A DNA stretch of 64,000 nucleotides from Alistipes sp. (GCA_017937765.1 JAGBCY010000028.1:38416-102415); one strand, 5' to 3'. Shown: positions 8,395-17,466, counted from the first letter of the stretch. Numbers and translations are program-made. Notes: generated by a model from the letters alone, not told the origin.

Positions 8395-10635
8395 TTAAAA
8401 GTTAATTGTCACGTTTGCCAAAAAGTTAATCGGAGCCTGCGGGAAGTAGAAGGCCTCGTCGTAACGCTCCCCGTCCCACATATACGAATAACCATAACCA
8501 TTTGACTCATAGAGTGTAGAGAATAGGTTTTCGATACGTAGTCCGAAGCGAACCCTACGCTCATCCTTCGATTTAAGCGTGTATCCCAAATCGACGTTTG
8601 TGACACAGTAGGCATCCAACGACAAAGCCTCTATTTCGTTATTAGTAAAGTACTGTTTACCAACATACTGCGTATGCCACAAGGCATCAAAGCCGCCAAC
8701 GTGAAAATCTGCCGACACCGAGCCCATAACCGAGGGCGAATAGGAGATTGTCATCGTACCGAGATTTTTACCAAATGTTGGGCTATCTTTCAACTCATCG
8801 ATATAGTTGCGAATCTTATTCTGCGACAGCGTAGCATTGGCCGCAAGCGTCAGCCATCGTGTCGTTCTCCACGACACCATAAACTCCACACCGCGACGGA
8901 AGCTATCCTCGACATTCGTATTCAAAGCATCGTCGCCATCGTTGACCATACCAGTGGCCACCAACTGGTTGTGGTAGAGCATATAGTAGAGATTCACACC
9001 TGCCGTCACGCGCGACGAAGTGAAGGTGTATCCAAGCTCGATATCGACGAGGCGTTCGGGCTTAGGATAGCTATCATCGGCCGAAAACATATAGCGGTCG
9101 GTAAAATCCGAGCGCGTAGGTTCGCGGTGCGCCACAGCCACCGAAGCAAAGGCATTGTGTCTGTCCGCCACGTAGCTGATGCCGAGACGAGGATTAAGGA
9201 AGTCGTAGCATTCATCGACGTCGATAGGCTGCATCGCCACACCCTCATCACCCCAGATAGCATTATCGTTAGTGCCCCACGCCTTGTAATGGACGTAGCG
9301 ATACTGCATATCACCAAAGAGGTGCAACTCGCCGTTACCGCTATGCACCACCCAATCGGCACGCACAAAGGCATTGGCATCCTGCTTCGTCACGTCGTTA
9401 TCGTACCAACGTCCCGCAGCGTCACTCGTAGCTAAGCCATCAACCCACGACAACGTACCCCAGTGCGGGCAAGTATAGTAACTCCACGAGCCTCCAAAGG
9501 TAAGGTTCAGACGAGAGGTGTTGTAGGTAGCCGCAGCATTCAATCCCCCGAGGTGGTTGCGCATAATCTTATGGCGAATAAGGTCGGCCTGCTCTATATC
9601 CGTTCTAAGGTTGGTATATCCCGCCAACCACGCATCCTCCTTGTACTGGTTGTAGTAGCCGTAGCCATAGGTATAGAAGAGCGTAGCGTTTAGCTGCCAA
9701 CGATTATCGAAGCGGTGGTTTACGACGAGCTGATTATTGAGCTGAAGGTAGTTATCCGTCTGGTCGTCGTAGTAATCCACGTGCGTACCATCTGCCAAGA
9801 CGTAAGGACCATCCGATGTGGTGTACTGACCCGAGGTGTGATACCTACGGCCATAGAGCCTCATCTCCTCCCTCGACACTCCGTTGTAGGTAAGATAGGT
9901 CTTTGCCGCGCCACCAAACGACAACAACTTTATCTTGGTATTATCGTCGTAGTAGCCTGCCTGCACCATATAGCTCTTCAGATCCGTGGCTCCGCGGTCG
10001 ATATATCCATCCGAGCCGATATGCGTAAGGCGAGCATCAACAACCCAGTGGTCGTGCATAAGCCCCGAGGAGATATGCAACGCCTGCTTATTGGTGTTGT
10101 ACGAGCCATACGACAGCGATGCCGAGCCGTTGAAGTGTGTGGTGAGGGCATCCGTCGTCATCGACACCGAGCCACCAAAGGCTCCCGTACCGTTTGTCGA
10201 TACACCCGCTCCGCGTTGCACCTGCACCGAGCCTACCGACGAGATAAGGTCGGGCGTATCGTACCAGTAGACCGAGTGCGAGTCGGGATTATTCATCGCC
10301 ACACCGTTGATGGTCACATTGATACGTGTGGCATCCGTACCGCGCAGGCGAATGGACGTAGCACCGATGCCGATACCCGTCTCGTTGGTTGCAATCATCG
10401 AGGGGGTAAGCGCGAGGGCCGTGGGTATATCCGTGCCATAGCTCGAGCGCACGATGTCAGCTTCGTTGAGTATATTCTGCGCGACAGGTGTCGAGCGTCG
10501 CGCCGAGGTGGTCTGCACCTCGACAAGTTCGATGTCGTAGTTACGTAGTGAGTCAATACTCTCCTCCACGCCCTCGGCGCGGAGTGCCGTCATAGATAGA
10601 AGTGTTACGGCAAAAAAACAAAAAATCCTTTTCAT
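8395..10635 (-). CDS. TonB-dependent outer membrane receptor, predicted thiamine uptake
   Basis: The protein has 746 residues with a signal peptide (MKRIFCFFAVTLLSMTALRA). A plug domain follows from about residue 35 to 160, containing IRLRGTDATRINVTINGV and VQVQRGAG. A long beta barrel ends in an aromatic terminal residue (FLANVTINF), as needed for outer-membrane assembly. There is no N-terminal carboxypeptidase-like extension, so it is not SusC type. It is preceded by a TPP riboswitch and followed by a PnuT-like permease, the arrangement known for thiamine uptake in Bacteroidetes. The substrate is inferred from that context. Confidence 0.9.
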   Translation of the reverse strand: MKRIFCFFAVTLLSMTALRAEGVEESIDSLRNYDIELVEVQTTSARRSTPVAQNILNEADIVRSSYGTDIPTALALTPSMIATNETGIGIGATSIRLRGTDATRINVTINGVAMNNPDSHSVYWYDTPDLISSVGSVQVQRGAGVSTNGTGAFGGSVSMTTDALTTHFNGSASLSYGSYNTNKQALHISSGLMHDHWVVDARLTHIGSDGYIDRGATDLKSYMVQAGYYDDNTKIKLLSFGGAAKTYLTYNGVSREEMRLYGRRYHTSGQYTTSDGPYVLADGTHVDYYDDQTDNYLQLNNQLVVNHRFDNRWQLNATLFYTYGYGYYNQYKEDAWLAGYTNLRTDIEQADLIRHKIMRNHLGGLNAAATYNTSRLNLTFGGSWSYYTCPHWGTLSWVDGLATSDAAGRWYDNDVTKQDANAFVRADWVVHSGNGELHLFGDMQYRYVHYKAWGTNDNAIWGDEGVAMQPIDVDECYDFLNPRLGISYVADRHNAFASVAVAHREPTRSDFTDRYMFSADDSYPKPERLVDIELGYTFTSSRVTAGVNLYYMLYHNQLVATGMVNDGDDALNTNVEDSFRRGVEFMVSWRTTRWLTLAANATLSQNKIRNYIDELKDSPTFGKNLGTMTISYSPSVMGSVSADFHVGGFDALWHTQYVGKQYFTNNEIEALSLDAYCVTNVDLGYTLKSKDERRVRFGLRIENLFSTLYESNGYGYSYMWDGERYDEAFYFPQAPINFLANVTINF

Positions 10636-10677
10636 ACTTTTAATTAGTTAAGTTGAAAAGGGGCAATAATAAGATAT

Positions 10678-10847
10678 GTCCTATCCCGGTCTCGGCATTA
10701 CCCGTATCCGGTGCGATGGGTCTAATCTCAGCCACTTGGCTTCACTACACTCGCCGCGTGGCTGACCAACACTATCTGTTGACTTACCACAATAGGCGCA
10801 GATTGCCGGCTTAATCTGCGAAGTAGTGAAGGAGTAGCACCCCTTAT
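10678..10847 (-). promoter_or_regulatory. TPP riboswitch (THI element)
   Basis: On the minus strand the leader contains the conserved elements in order: GGGGTGCT near 10845, then GGCTGAGAT, ACCC, an ACC-GGATA-type segment, and GGGTAATGCC with a terminal GGGATAG at 10681. These are the thiamine-pyrophosphate pocket signatures. The region between the first element and CTGAGA is unusually long (about 90 bases), consistent with an expanded P3 arm. A promoter lies directly upstream and a TonB receptor gene starts 43 bases downstream. High TPP should switch expression off. No clear terminator is seen, so control may be translational. Confidence 0.93.
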
Positions 10848-10854
10848 GTAGCGA

Positions 10855-10886
10855 CAAAGGTAAACCATATTTTTGAAAAGTGCAAA
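10855..10886 (-). promoter_or_regulatory. Promoter of the thiamine uptake operon
   Basis: The minus strand has TTTG (10886-10883), a 20-base spacer, then TACCTTTG (10862-10855), a full match to the Bacteroidetes consensus. Transcription would start a few bases before the riboswitch. Confidence 0.85.
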
Positions 10887-10914
10887 CCTTCATTAAATAT
10901 TTACAATTAATTCC

Positions 10915-10945
10915 TTGATTATCTCGATTACTTTTCGTAACTTTG
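10915..10945 (+). promoter_or_regulatory. Promoter driving the repeat-containing leader of the LRR lipoprotein
   Basis: TTG at 10915-10917, a 20-base spacer and TAACTTTG at 10938-10945 match the consensus. The predicted transcript would run through the solitary repeat copy and then into the lipoprotein gene at 11077. A second TA-containing box (TATTTTTG, 11027-11034) lies at the far end of the repeat, without a good -33 partner. Confidence 0.7.
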
Positions 10946-11034
10946 CCGTTGCTACGACAATCCTACTACATTATGGCTCTACAACATCGAAAGTCTCAAG
11001 TAGTGGGAGTTCAGCAGTTTTTTTCGTATTTTTG
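10938..11034 (+). repeat. Solitary diverged copy of the 87-bp repeat found at the right window edge
   Basis: The core, from CCTACTACATT through CTACAACATCGAAAG and CTCAAGTA to the next TA-TTTG box, matches the tandem units at 63.65-64 kb. I judge roughly 80-85 percent identity by eye. The unit is about 89 bp here against 87 bp in the array. The palindrome after the -7 box in the array (CCGTCGTAACGACGG) is degraded here. It lies in the leader of a BspA-like lipoprotein gene. Confidence 0.85.
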
Positions 11035-11076
11035 CAATGTGTATTGTTTAGCCACCAATCTAAATATCCATCGACT

Positions 11077-12567
11077 ATGAAACGTCTCCTAATCATAATA
11101 GCTCTGCCGCTAATCTTGGCATCGTGCTGGAAGGAGTGGACCGAATCCGACACACCATCGAAGCACGTGATCTACTACACGACATCGGATGGCGAGGTCG
11201 CACACCTGCATATGCAACCCTTAAGTGCTCTATATTTCAACCTCTTCTCCAACACCTACGAGAATGGCATAGGTACCATAACCTTCAGGCGCGACATCAC
11301 GGCCATCTACGACGATATGTTTGAGTACGCCCGTCTTACGAGCGTGACACTCCCCGAGAGTGTAACAAGCATTGGAGATGGTGCATTTCGGTCGTGCGAC
11401 AAGCTCGCCCTTGTAACGATTCCCGATGGTGTAAGCCATATCGGCAGCCACGCCTTTAGCTGTTGCAATAGCCTCACAGATATCATTACCTCCCCAAACA
11501 TAACCACAATCGAGGAATACACATACGTCAGATGTATGAGACTAACCGAGTTAACAATCCCCGAGGGCATCACCACGATAAATGGGCACGCCTTCGAGGA
11601 CTGCTACAACCTCAAAAGCATCACACTCCCCGAGAGTCTTACTACGCTACGCGAAGCCCCCTTTTCGGGATGCGACAATCTCGAAGCCTTTAGTGGCAAG
11701 TTTGCATCCGACGACGGCAAGTATCTCCACAGCGCGAGCACACTCCTTGCCATCGCCCCGGCAGACGTTACAGAGTACTCTATACCGGAGTCGATAACCG
11801 AGATAGGAGATTACGCCTTGAGTGGTTGTAAAAACATCACGTGCATCACGCTCCACGGCGACGTAACCGCGATTGGCGAGGGGGCGTTCTATGGTTGCGA
11901 ATCGCTCGCAAGCATAAACCTTCCCCAAGGCATCACACGATTGGGCACAGAGGCATTCAGCGAATGCCATAATATTAAGGATATAGTTATTCCGAGTAAC
12001 ATCTGCACAATTGAAGCTCTCACCTTTTTCAACTGTCATAGTCTAAAAAGAGTAACGATTCCCGAGAGTATTAAGTCAATTGAGAACAACGCATTTAGTG
12101 GCTGTGCCTACCTTACAGACATCACTATCCCAAAGAGTGTGATAGCAATCGGAAGCGGAGCATTTTCCAACTGCCACAGCATTAAGGATATCATCATACC
12201 GGAGAGTATTACAAAAATAGATGAATACACGTTCCAAGGCTGTCAATCCCTCGAAAGCATTACCCTACCGAGCAGCCTCCGAACCATCGGATACAAGGCC
12301 TTCTTCTACTGCCGCGCCTTACGCGAGGTGACCATCCCTGAGGGTGTAACGACTATTGGTGACTCGGCATTCGCGCACTGCGAATGGCTCGAGGCAGTAC
12401 ACTGCACATCTACCACGCCTCCAACTATCAGTGACAACACATTCTCGGAGTGTGCCAAAGGACTTACGATATACGTACCCGTAGGCTGCGGACAAAATTA
12501 CAAGAGCACGAAGGGCTGGAGCAACTATGCCGACGCCATCGTAGAGCGTAACCCGTCAGCCAATTAA
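11077..12567 (+). CDS. BspA-like leucine-rich-repeat (LRR_5) lipoprotein
   Basis: The 496-residue protein starts MKRLLIIIALPLILASC, a lipoprotein signal with its lipid-anchored cysteine. About fourteen LRR_5 repeats of 22-24 residues follow, each resembling LTSVTLPESVTSIGDGAF. A short non-repeat island sits near residue 200 (GKFASDDGKYLHSAS). A C-terminal cap starts after CTSTTPPTISDNTF. Such proteins are surface adhesins or binding proteins in Bacteroidetes and Treponema. The frame is open upstream to 10915, but that part reads a repeat and has no signal; the ATG at 11077 is the clear start. The ligand is unknown. Confidence 0.9.
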   Translation: MKRLLIIIALPLILASCWKEWTESDTPSKHVIYYTTSDGEVAHLHMQPLSALYFNLFSNTYENGIGTITFRRDITAIYDDMFEYARLTSVTLPESVTSIGDGAFRSCDKLALVTIPDGVSHIGSHAFSCCNSLTDIITSPNITTIEEYTYVRCMRLTELTIPEGITTINGHAFEDCYNLKSITLPESLTTLREAPFSGCDNLEAFSGKFASDDGKYLHSASTLLAIAPADVTEYSIPESITEIGDYALSGCKNITCITLHGDVTAIGEGAFYGCESLASINLPQGITRLGTEAFSECHNIKDIVIPSNICTIEALTFFNCHSLKRVTIPESIKSIENNAFSGCAYLTDITIPKSVIAIGSGAFSNCHSIKDIIIPESITKIDEYTFQGCQSLESITLPSSLRTIGYKAFFYCRALREVTIPEGVTTIGDSAFAHCEWLEAVHCTSTTPPTISDNTFSECAKGLTIYVPVGCGQNYKSTKGWSNYADAIVERNPSAN

Positions 12568-12593
12568 TCGGTAAGCGAATGCGAACAACAGAT

Positions 12594-12633
12594 AGAGATT
12601 GCCAGCCCGCGAGGCGAGCAGTCTCTGTTTTTA
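12594..12633 (+). terminator. Intrinsic terminator after the LRR lipoprotein
   Basis: AGAGATTGC and GCAGTCTCT form a 9-bp stem (one G-T pair) around a 15-base GC-rich loop. GTTTTTATT follows. It sits 27 bases after the stop codon. Confidence 0.75.
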
Positions 12634-12667
12634 TTCTCCTTCCACGCCATCCTATACGCGCGTGCGA

Positions 12668-12698
12668 TTTGCTTATTCAATTTTTATTTGTATCTTTG
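12668..12698 (+). promoter_or_regulatory. Promoter of rpe
   Basis: TTTG at 12668-12671, 19 bases, then TATCTTTG at 12691-12698, a full consensus match. The rpe ATG is 40 bases downstream. Confidence 0.85.
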
Positions 12699-12738
12699 TC
12701 AAAATATAAAGATACAAAGCCTAAAACAACCTAAGACT

Positions 12739-13392
12739 ATGAAACGAATTATTGCACCGTCGGTACTCTCGGCCGACTTCGGAAACCTCAACCGCGATAT
12801 GGAGATGCTCAACCACTCGCAGGCCGAGTGGGTACACGTCGACGTTATGGATGGCGTCTTTGTACCCAACATCTCGTTTGGCTTCCCGCTTATGAAGCCA
12901 CTGCGTAAGGGTACCGAGAAGGTGCTCGACGTGCATCTTATGATTACTGCTCCCGAGAAGTATGTGGAGCGTTTCGTTGAGGCAGGTGCCGACTATGTCA
13001 CCTTCCACTACGAGGCTACGGAGAATATCCAGCAGTGCATAGACCTCATCCGCAAAGCGGGTGCTAAGGTGGGCATCTCGATCAAGCCCGGCACCGAGCC
13101 CGAGGTCCTCGACAAGTGGCTCACGCAGCTCGACCTCATCCTTGTGATGAGCGTAGAGCCCGGCTTCGGTGGTCAGAAGTTTATGCCATCGTCTATTGCC
13201 AAGTGCGAGTACCTCTCGAAGAAGAAGCAGGAGCTCGGCCTCGGCGACCTCATTATAGAGGTAGATGGCGGCATTTCGGCCTCGAACTCACGACTACTCT
13301 TCGACGCAGGAGCCGAGGCATTGGTTGCTGGCAGCTCTGTATTTGGAGCCGAGAGCCCCGAGCAGGCAATCATAGATATGCTCAACTCATAA
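12739..13392 (+). CDS. rpe: Ribulose-phosphate 3-epimerase
   Basis: Rpe interconverts ribulose 5-phosphate and xylulose 5-phosphate in the pentose phosphate pathway. The 217-residue TIM barrel carries HVDVMDGVFVPNISFG (metal His and catalytic Asp), DVHLMI, HYEAT, VMSVEPGFGGQKF (phosphate loop) and VDGGI (second catalytic Asp). The start is the ATG at 12739; the longer open frame begins at a TTG inside the -7 box and is not used. The ABC-F gene starts 10 bases after the stop, so the two are probably co-transcribed. Confidence 0.97.
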   Translation: MKRIIAPSVLSADFGNLNRDMEMLNHSQAEWVHVDVMDGVFVPNISFGFPLMKPLRKGTEKVLDVHLMITAPEKYVERFVEAGADYVTFHYEATENIQQCIDLIRKAGAKVGISIKPGTEPEVLDKWLTQLDLILVMSVEPGFGGQKFMPSSIAKCEYLSKKKQELGLGDLIIEVDGGISASNSRLLFDAGAEALVAGSSVFGAESPEQAIIDMLNS

Positions 13393-13402
13393 TCCACCTA
13401 CG

Positions 13403-15328
13403 ATGATTTCGCTCGACAACCTATCCATAAGCTACGGAGGCTGGACCCTCTTCGACGGCATATCGTTTATGATCAACCCTAAGGACCGCATAGGCCTTGT
13501 GGGTAAAAATGGTGCAGGCAAGACCACACTCTTGCGCGTCATCACTGGCGAGCAGCAGCCCACCGAGGGTGCTGTCACCATCAATGGCGAGTGTACAATC
13601 GGCTACCTCCCGCAGCAGATGCGCGTGGCCGACACCACCACGCTTGTCGCCGAGACTGCTAAGGCCTTCGACGAAGTGCTCCGTATCGAGGCCGACATCG
13701 AGCGTCTCACTACCGAGATCGCCTCGCGCACGGACTACGAGACAGAGGAGTATGCCGAGCTTATTCATCGTCTTAACGACGCCAACGACCGCTACCACAT
13801 CCTCGGTGGCGACACACGTGAGGCTGACATCGAGCGCACGCTCCTCGGCCTCGGTTTTAAGCGCACCGACTTCGAGCGTCCCACACGCGAGTTCTCGGGC
13901 GGCTGGCGTATGCGTATCGAGTTAGCAAAGTTGCTACTTCGCCGTCCCTCGATTTTCCTCCTCGATGAGCCCACGAACCACCTCGACATCGAGAGCATCC
14001 AGTGGCTGGAGGAGTACCTCAAAAATTATAACGGCGCAGTGCTTCTAATCTCGCACGATAGAGCCTTCCTCGACAACGTGACGACCCGCACGGTGGAGCT
14101 ATCGTTAGGCAAGATCTACGACTACAAGGTGCCCTACTCGAAGTATGTAGTGCTGCGTGCCGAACGTCGAGAGCAGCAGATGGCGGCCTACGAGAATCAG
14201 CAACGTATGATCGAAAAGACCGAGGAGTTTATCGAGAAGTTCCGCTATAAGCCGACGAAGAGCAATCAGGTGCAATCGCGCATCAAGCAGCTCGAGAAGA
14301 TCGACCGCATCGAGGTCGACGAAGAGGACCTATCGCGTCTGAACATCAAGTTCCCACCTGCGCCACGTTCGGGCCAGATCGTTGCCGACATCAAGGGCGT
14401 GGGCAAGGCCTTCGGACCGAAGCGCGTATTCAGCAATGCGGAGTTTACAATCGAGCGTGGTCAGAAGATCGCCCTCGTAGGTCGTAATGGCGAGGGTAAG
14501 ACGACGCTTGCTCGTATGCTTATCGGTGAGTTGGAGCCCACCGAAGGCGAGATAAAGATTGGTGCAAACGTCAACATCGGCTACTACGCCCAGAATCAAG
14601 ATGACCTTATGGATGGCGAGTTCACGGTATTCGACACGCTCGACCGTGTTGCCGTGGGCGACATCCGCACGCGTCTGAGGGATATCCTCGGAGCCTTTCT
14701 CTTCCGCGGTGAGGATATTGACAAGAAGGTCAAGGTGTTATCGGGTGGCGAGCGTTCGCGCTTGGCCATGGCGCGACTAATGCTCGAGCCATACAACCTC
14801 CTTGTCCTCGATGAGCCGACGAACCATATGGATATGCGCTCGAAGGATATTCTTAAAAATGCCCTTCAGAAGTACGACGGCACCGTGGTCGTTGTATCGC
14901 ACGACCGAGAGTTCCTCGACGGCCTTGTCGACCGTATCTACGAGTTCCGCGATGGCGGCGTGAGGGAGTATCTCGGCGATATATGGTATTTCCTCGAGAA
15001 GCGCAAGGTGGAGTCTTTGCAGGAGATTGAGCGTCACGACAAACCAGTGGCCAAGACTGAGGAGACGACAAACAGCGGCAAGCTAAGCTACGAGCAGAAA
15101 AAGGAGCAGGAGAAGCTCCTGCGTAAGCTACGCAAGACAGTGGAGACCATCGAGGCGGAGCTTGCAGATGTCGAGCGCGAGATTGCAGCATATGATGCTC
15201 GCTTTGCCATAGCAACGGAGTATAACGCCGATGATTACACCAAGTACAATGTCCTCAAGGAGCGTTACGACCACCTTATGCACGAGTGGGAGAAGGCCGT
15301 CTACGAGTTAGAAATTAGTAGTGAGTAA
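13403..15328 (+). CDS. ABC-F family ATPase (ribosome-associated)
   Basis: The 641-residue protein has two ABC domains in one chain and no membrane segments. The Walker A motifs are GKNGAGKTT (near residue 37) and GRNGEGKTT (near residue 360). The signatures are SGGWRMRIELAKLL and SGGERSRLAMARL, with Walker B in LLDEPTNHLD and VLDEPTNHMD. The inter-domain linker is basic and helical (YKPTKSNQVQSRIKQLEK), as in translation factors of this family. A charged coiled coil of about 90 residues ends the protein. ABC-F proteins act on the ribosome or in resistance; which subgroup this is cannot be settled by eye. Confidence 0.92.
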   Translation: MISLDNLSISYGGWTLFDGISFMINPKDRIGLVGKNGAGKTTLLRVITGEQQPTEGAVTINGECTIGYLPQQMRVADTTTLVAETAKAFDEVLRIEADIERLTTEIASRTDYETEEYAELIHRLNDANDRYHILGGDTREADIERTLLGLGFKRTDFERPTREFSGGWRMRIELAKLLLRRPSIFLLDEPTNHLDIESIQWLEEYLKNYNGAVLLISHDRAFLDNVTTRTVELSLGKIYDYKVPYSKYVVLRAERREQQMAAYENQQRMIEKTEEFIEKFRYKPTKSNQVQSRIKQLEKIDRIEVDEEDLSRLNIKFPPAPRSGQIVADIKGVGKAFGPKRVFSNAEFTIERGQKIALVGRNGEGKTTLARMLIGELEPTEGEIKIGANVNIGYYAQNQDDLMDGEFTVFDTLDRVAVGDIRTRLRDILGAFLFRGEDIDKKVKVLSGGERSRLAMARLMLEPYNLLVLDEPTNHMDMRSKDILKNALQKYDGTVVVVSHDREFLDGLVDRIYEFRDGGVREYLGDIWYFLEKRKVESLQEIERHDKPVAKTEETTNSGKLSYEQKKEQEKLLRKLRKTVETIEAELADVEREIAAYDARFAIATEYNADDYTKYNVLKERYDHLMHEWEKAVYELEISSE

Positions 15329-15345
15329 TTAGTAATTAGTAACAT

Positions 15346-16077
15346 ATGGAAAACATTATTTTCGGTATTCGCCCTGTTGCCGAGGCTATCGAGGCACGCA
15401 AGCAGATTGAGCGCATCTATGTAAAGAAGGGTGCCGATGGTCAGCTTATGAACGATCTGAAGGACCTTATGGCGCGCCACCACATACGTTGGCAGGAGGT
15501 TCCCATCGAGAAGCTCAACCGCCTTACGCGCGGCAACCATCAGGGCGTTGTCGCCCAGATTGCCGCTATTGAGTATGTGGAGCTCACCGATATCCTCGAG
15601 CGTGTACCAGAGGATGAGACACCTCTTATCGTGGTATTCGACGGTGTTACCGACGTGCGCAACTTCGGAGGCATCGCCCGCTCAGCAGAGTGTGCCGGAG
15701 CTCACGGCCTAATCACTCCGTTGAAGAACTCGGCCCCCGTGAATGCCGATGCCATACGCTCCTCGGCAGGTGCCTTGCAGAACATCCCTGTATGCCGTGT
15801 GGGTTCGATACGCAACACACTCAAGGCTTTGCAGACCGAGGGTTTCCAGATCGTTGCCGCCACGGAGAAGAGTCGCAAACTGCTCTACGATGCCGATTTC
15901 CGTAAGCCTACGGCCATTGTTATGGGTGCCGAGGATAAGGGTATATCTAAGGAGGTTCTTAAGCTCTGCGACGAGCAGCTCGCCATTCCGCTCATCGGCC
16001 ACACCGAGTCGTTGAACGTGGCAGCCGCAGCAGCCATTATGCTCTTCGAGGTTGTACGTCAGCGCATTGGCGACTAA
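15346..16077 (+). CDS. rlmB: 23S rRNA 2'-O-methyltransferase, RlmB/TrmH (SpoU) family
   Basis: This 243-residue protein has an N-terminal substrate-binding domain (MENIIFGIRPVAEAIEAR, then GNHQGVVAQI near residue 65). The knotted SpoU methyltransferase domain follows with its three motifs: NFGGIARSAECAG, VMGAEDKGIS and IPLIGHTESLNVAAAAAIM. The layout fits RlmB, which methylates the ribose of G2251 in 23S rRNA. Its stop overlaps the start of the next gene by one base (TAATG). A short AT-rich spacer of repeated AGTAATT separates it from the ABC-F gene. Confidence 0.92.
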   Translation: MENIIFGIRPVAEAIEARKQIERIYVKKGADGQLMNDLKDLMARHHIRWQEVPIEKLNRLTRGNHQGVVAQIAAIEYVELTDILERVPEDETPLIVVFDGVTDVRNFGGIARSAECAGAHGLITPLKNSAPVNADAIRSSAGALQNIPVCRVGSIRNTLKALQTEGFQIVAATEKSRKLLYDADFRKPTAIVMGAEDKGISKEVLKLCDEQLAIPLIGHTESLNVAAAAAIMLFEVVRQRIGD

Positions 16078-16649
16078 TGTCGTTTGTAATCTTTAACCCA
16101 ATCGTTGGAGAGATTGAGTGTGTTGGTTCGACACGCTCCCGTTATGTGCGCATTTCGGTGCGCAGCGATGGTTCGTTGCTCCTCACATACCCCCGATTTT
16201 CGTCTGTTGACGATGCAATAGCTTTTGCTGAAAAGCGGGCCGAATGGATACGCACGGCACGTCGAAAGATGGCTGAGCGTGTAGCGAACTACCCCACCAT
16301 CTCGCTCAAGGAGCGCGAGGCTCTGCGCCGTGATGCCCACAGTGTAATCCCCACACTCGTTGCAACGCTCGCCCAACGTCACGGCCTTAGCTACACGTCG
16401 CTACGCATCTCGTCGGCACATACGCGCTGGGGATCGTGTAGCACGAAGAACGGCATAAGCATATCGCTTTTTGTAATGCTTCTACCCGAGCATCTACGCG
16501 AGTTTATCATCCTCCACGAACTCTGCCACACGCGCCATCACAACCACTCCGCGGCATTTCACGCGCTACTTGACACTCTCACTAATGGCAAAGAGAAGGC
16601 CCTCAACCGAGAGTTGAAGGCCCATAGGATTCCGCGCATAAAGTCATAG
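16077..16649 (+). CDS. YgjP-like metal-dependent hydrolase (DUF45)
   Basis: The 190-residue protein has TRWGSCS near residue 120 and a zinc site HELCHTRHHNHSAAFH near residue 148. The latter is HExxH with a third His further along, as in YgjP/WLM/SprT-like metalloproteins. No signal peptide or membrane segment is present, so it is probably cytoplasmic. The exact substrate of this family is not established. Its start overlaps the rlmB stop by one base, suggesting coupling. Its 3' end overlaps the end of the convergent ispE gene by six bases. Confidence 0.88.
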   Translation: MSFVIFNPIVGEIECVGSTRSRYVRISVRSDGSLLLTYPRFSSVDDAIAFAEKRAEWIRTARRKMAERVANYPTISLKEREALRRDAHSVIPTLVATLAQRHGLSYTSLRISSAHTRWGSCSTKNGISISLFVMLLPEHLREFIILHELCHTRHHNHSAAFHALLDTLTNGKEKALNRELKAHRIPRIKS

Positions 16650-17450
16650 TTGCTCGATGTGGATGAAGTCTGCGGTGTCGATCGCTGGAGACTCGGCAAA
16701 GAGTCCAAAGACGGCTGAACCCGAGCCCGACATTGCAGCATAGAGAGCACCGCCACGTAGCAACATATCCTTTATATTCTTAATTCGCGGATGCGCCTCG
16801 AATATGTGCGGCTCAAAATCATTCACAATACACCTCTGCCACTCCTCGATTGGACGACGTAGTACATCTACTAACGACTCCTCGGGAACGCGCGGCCTAA
16901 CGCCACGATAGGCCTCCGCCGTCGACACACCCTCATCGGGCTTAACGACCACGAGCCACAAGCCGCGAAGATCGACATCAACGGGGGTCATAATCTCACC
17001 GCGTCCCGTACATAGCTGCGGTCGGTTGTAGACAAAGAACGGCGTATCGCTACCGAGCTCCGCAGCAAGTGATGCCAACGTAGGATTATCCAGACCGAGC
17101 CCATAGAGTTCGTTGATGGCCATAATGACCGCCGTGGCATCCGACGATCCACCGCCAAGGCCCGCTCCGAACGGCACACGCTTATCTAAATGGAGCCTAA
17201 CACCTCCAACGCTGTAACGCTCCTGCATAAGGCGCGCAGCACGCACAACAATATTTTTATCCGCCTGGCAGTCTACGACGATGCCGGACGTTGTGAGCGA
17301 TACAATATTGTCATCGCTTCTATCCACGCGGACAACATCATACAGACCACGCACAGGTAGCATCACAGTCTCGAGTTCGTGATATCCATCCTCGCGTTTA
17401 CGCACAACCCTCAGTCCGAGGTTTATCTTACAATTAGCCCTTAGTTGCAT
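16644..17450 (-). CDS. ispE: 4-diphosphocytidyl-2-C-methyl-D-erythritol kinase
   Basis: IspE phosphorylates CDP-methylerythritol in the MEP isoprenoid pathway. The 268-residue GHMP kinase begins MQLRANCKINLGLRVVRKRE, with the catalytic lysine and the DGYHELETVM motif. It carries the ATP loop PFGAGLGGGSSDATA near residue 95 and a C-terminal MSGSGSAVFG. A GTG one codon upstream (17453) also opens the frame, but the ATG at 17450 is preferred. It ends 6 bases inside the convergent YgjP-like gene. Confidence 0.96.
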   Translation of the reverse strand: MQLRANCKINLGLRVVRKREDGYHELETVMLPVRGLYDVVRVDRSDDNIVSLTTSGIVVDCQADKNIVVRAARLMQERYSVGGVRLHLDKRVPFGAGLGGGSSDATAVIMAINELYGLGLDNPTLASLAAELGSDTPFFVYNRPQLCTGRGEIMTPVDVDLRGLWLVVVKPDEGVSTAEAYRGVRPRVPEESLVDVLRRPIEEWQRCIVNDFEPHIFEAHPRIKNIKDMLLRGGALYAAMSGSGSAVFGLFAESPAIDTADFIHIEQL

Positions 17451-17466
17451 CACAAAATCATTTTCA

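Noticed and set aside
10681-10893. A 70-codon ORF on the minus strand
   Set aside because: It is the TPP riboswitch; the conserved RNA elements explain the sequence fully.
10915-11076. An extended N-terminus of the LRR lipoprotein
   Set aside because: The upstream frame reads the repeat element and lacks a start. A perfect lipoprotein signal begins at 11077.
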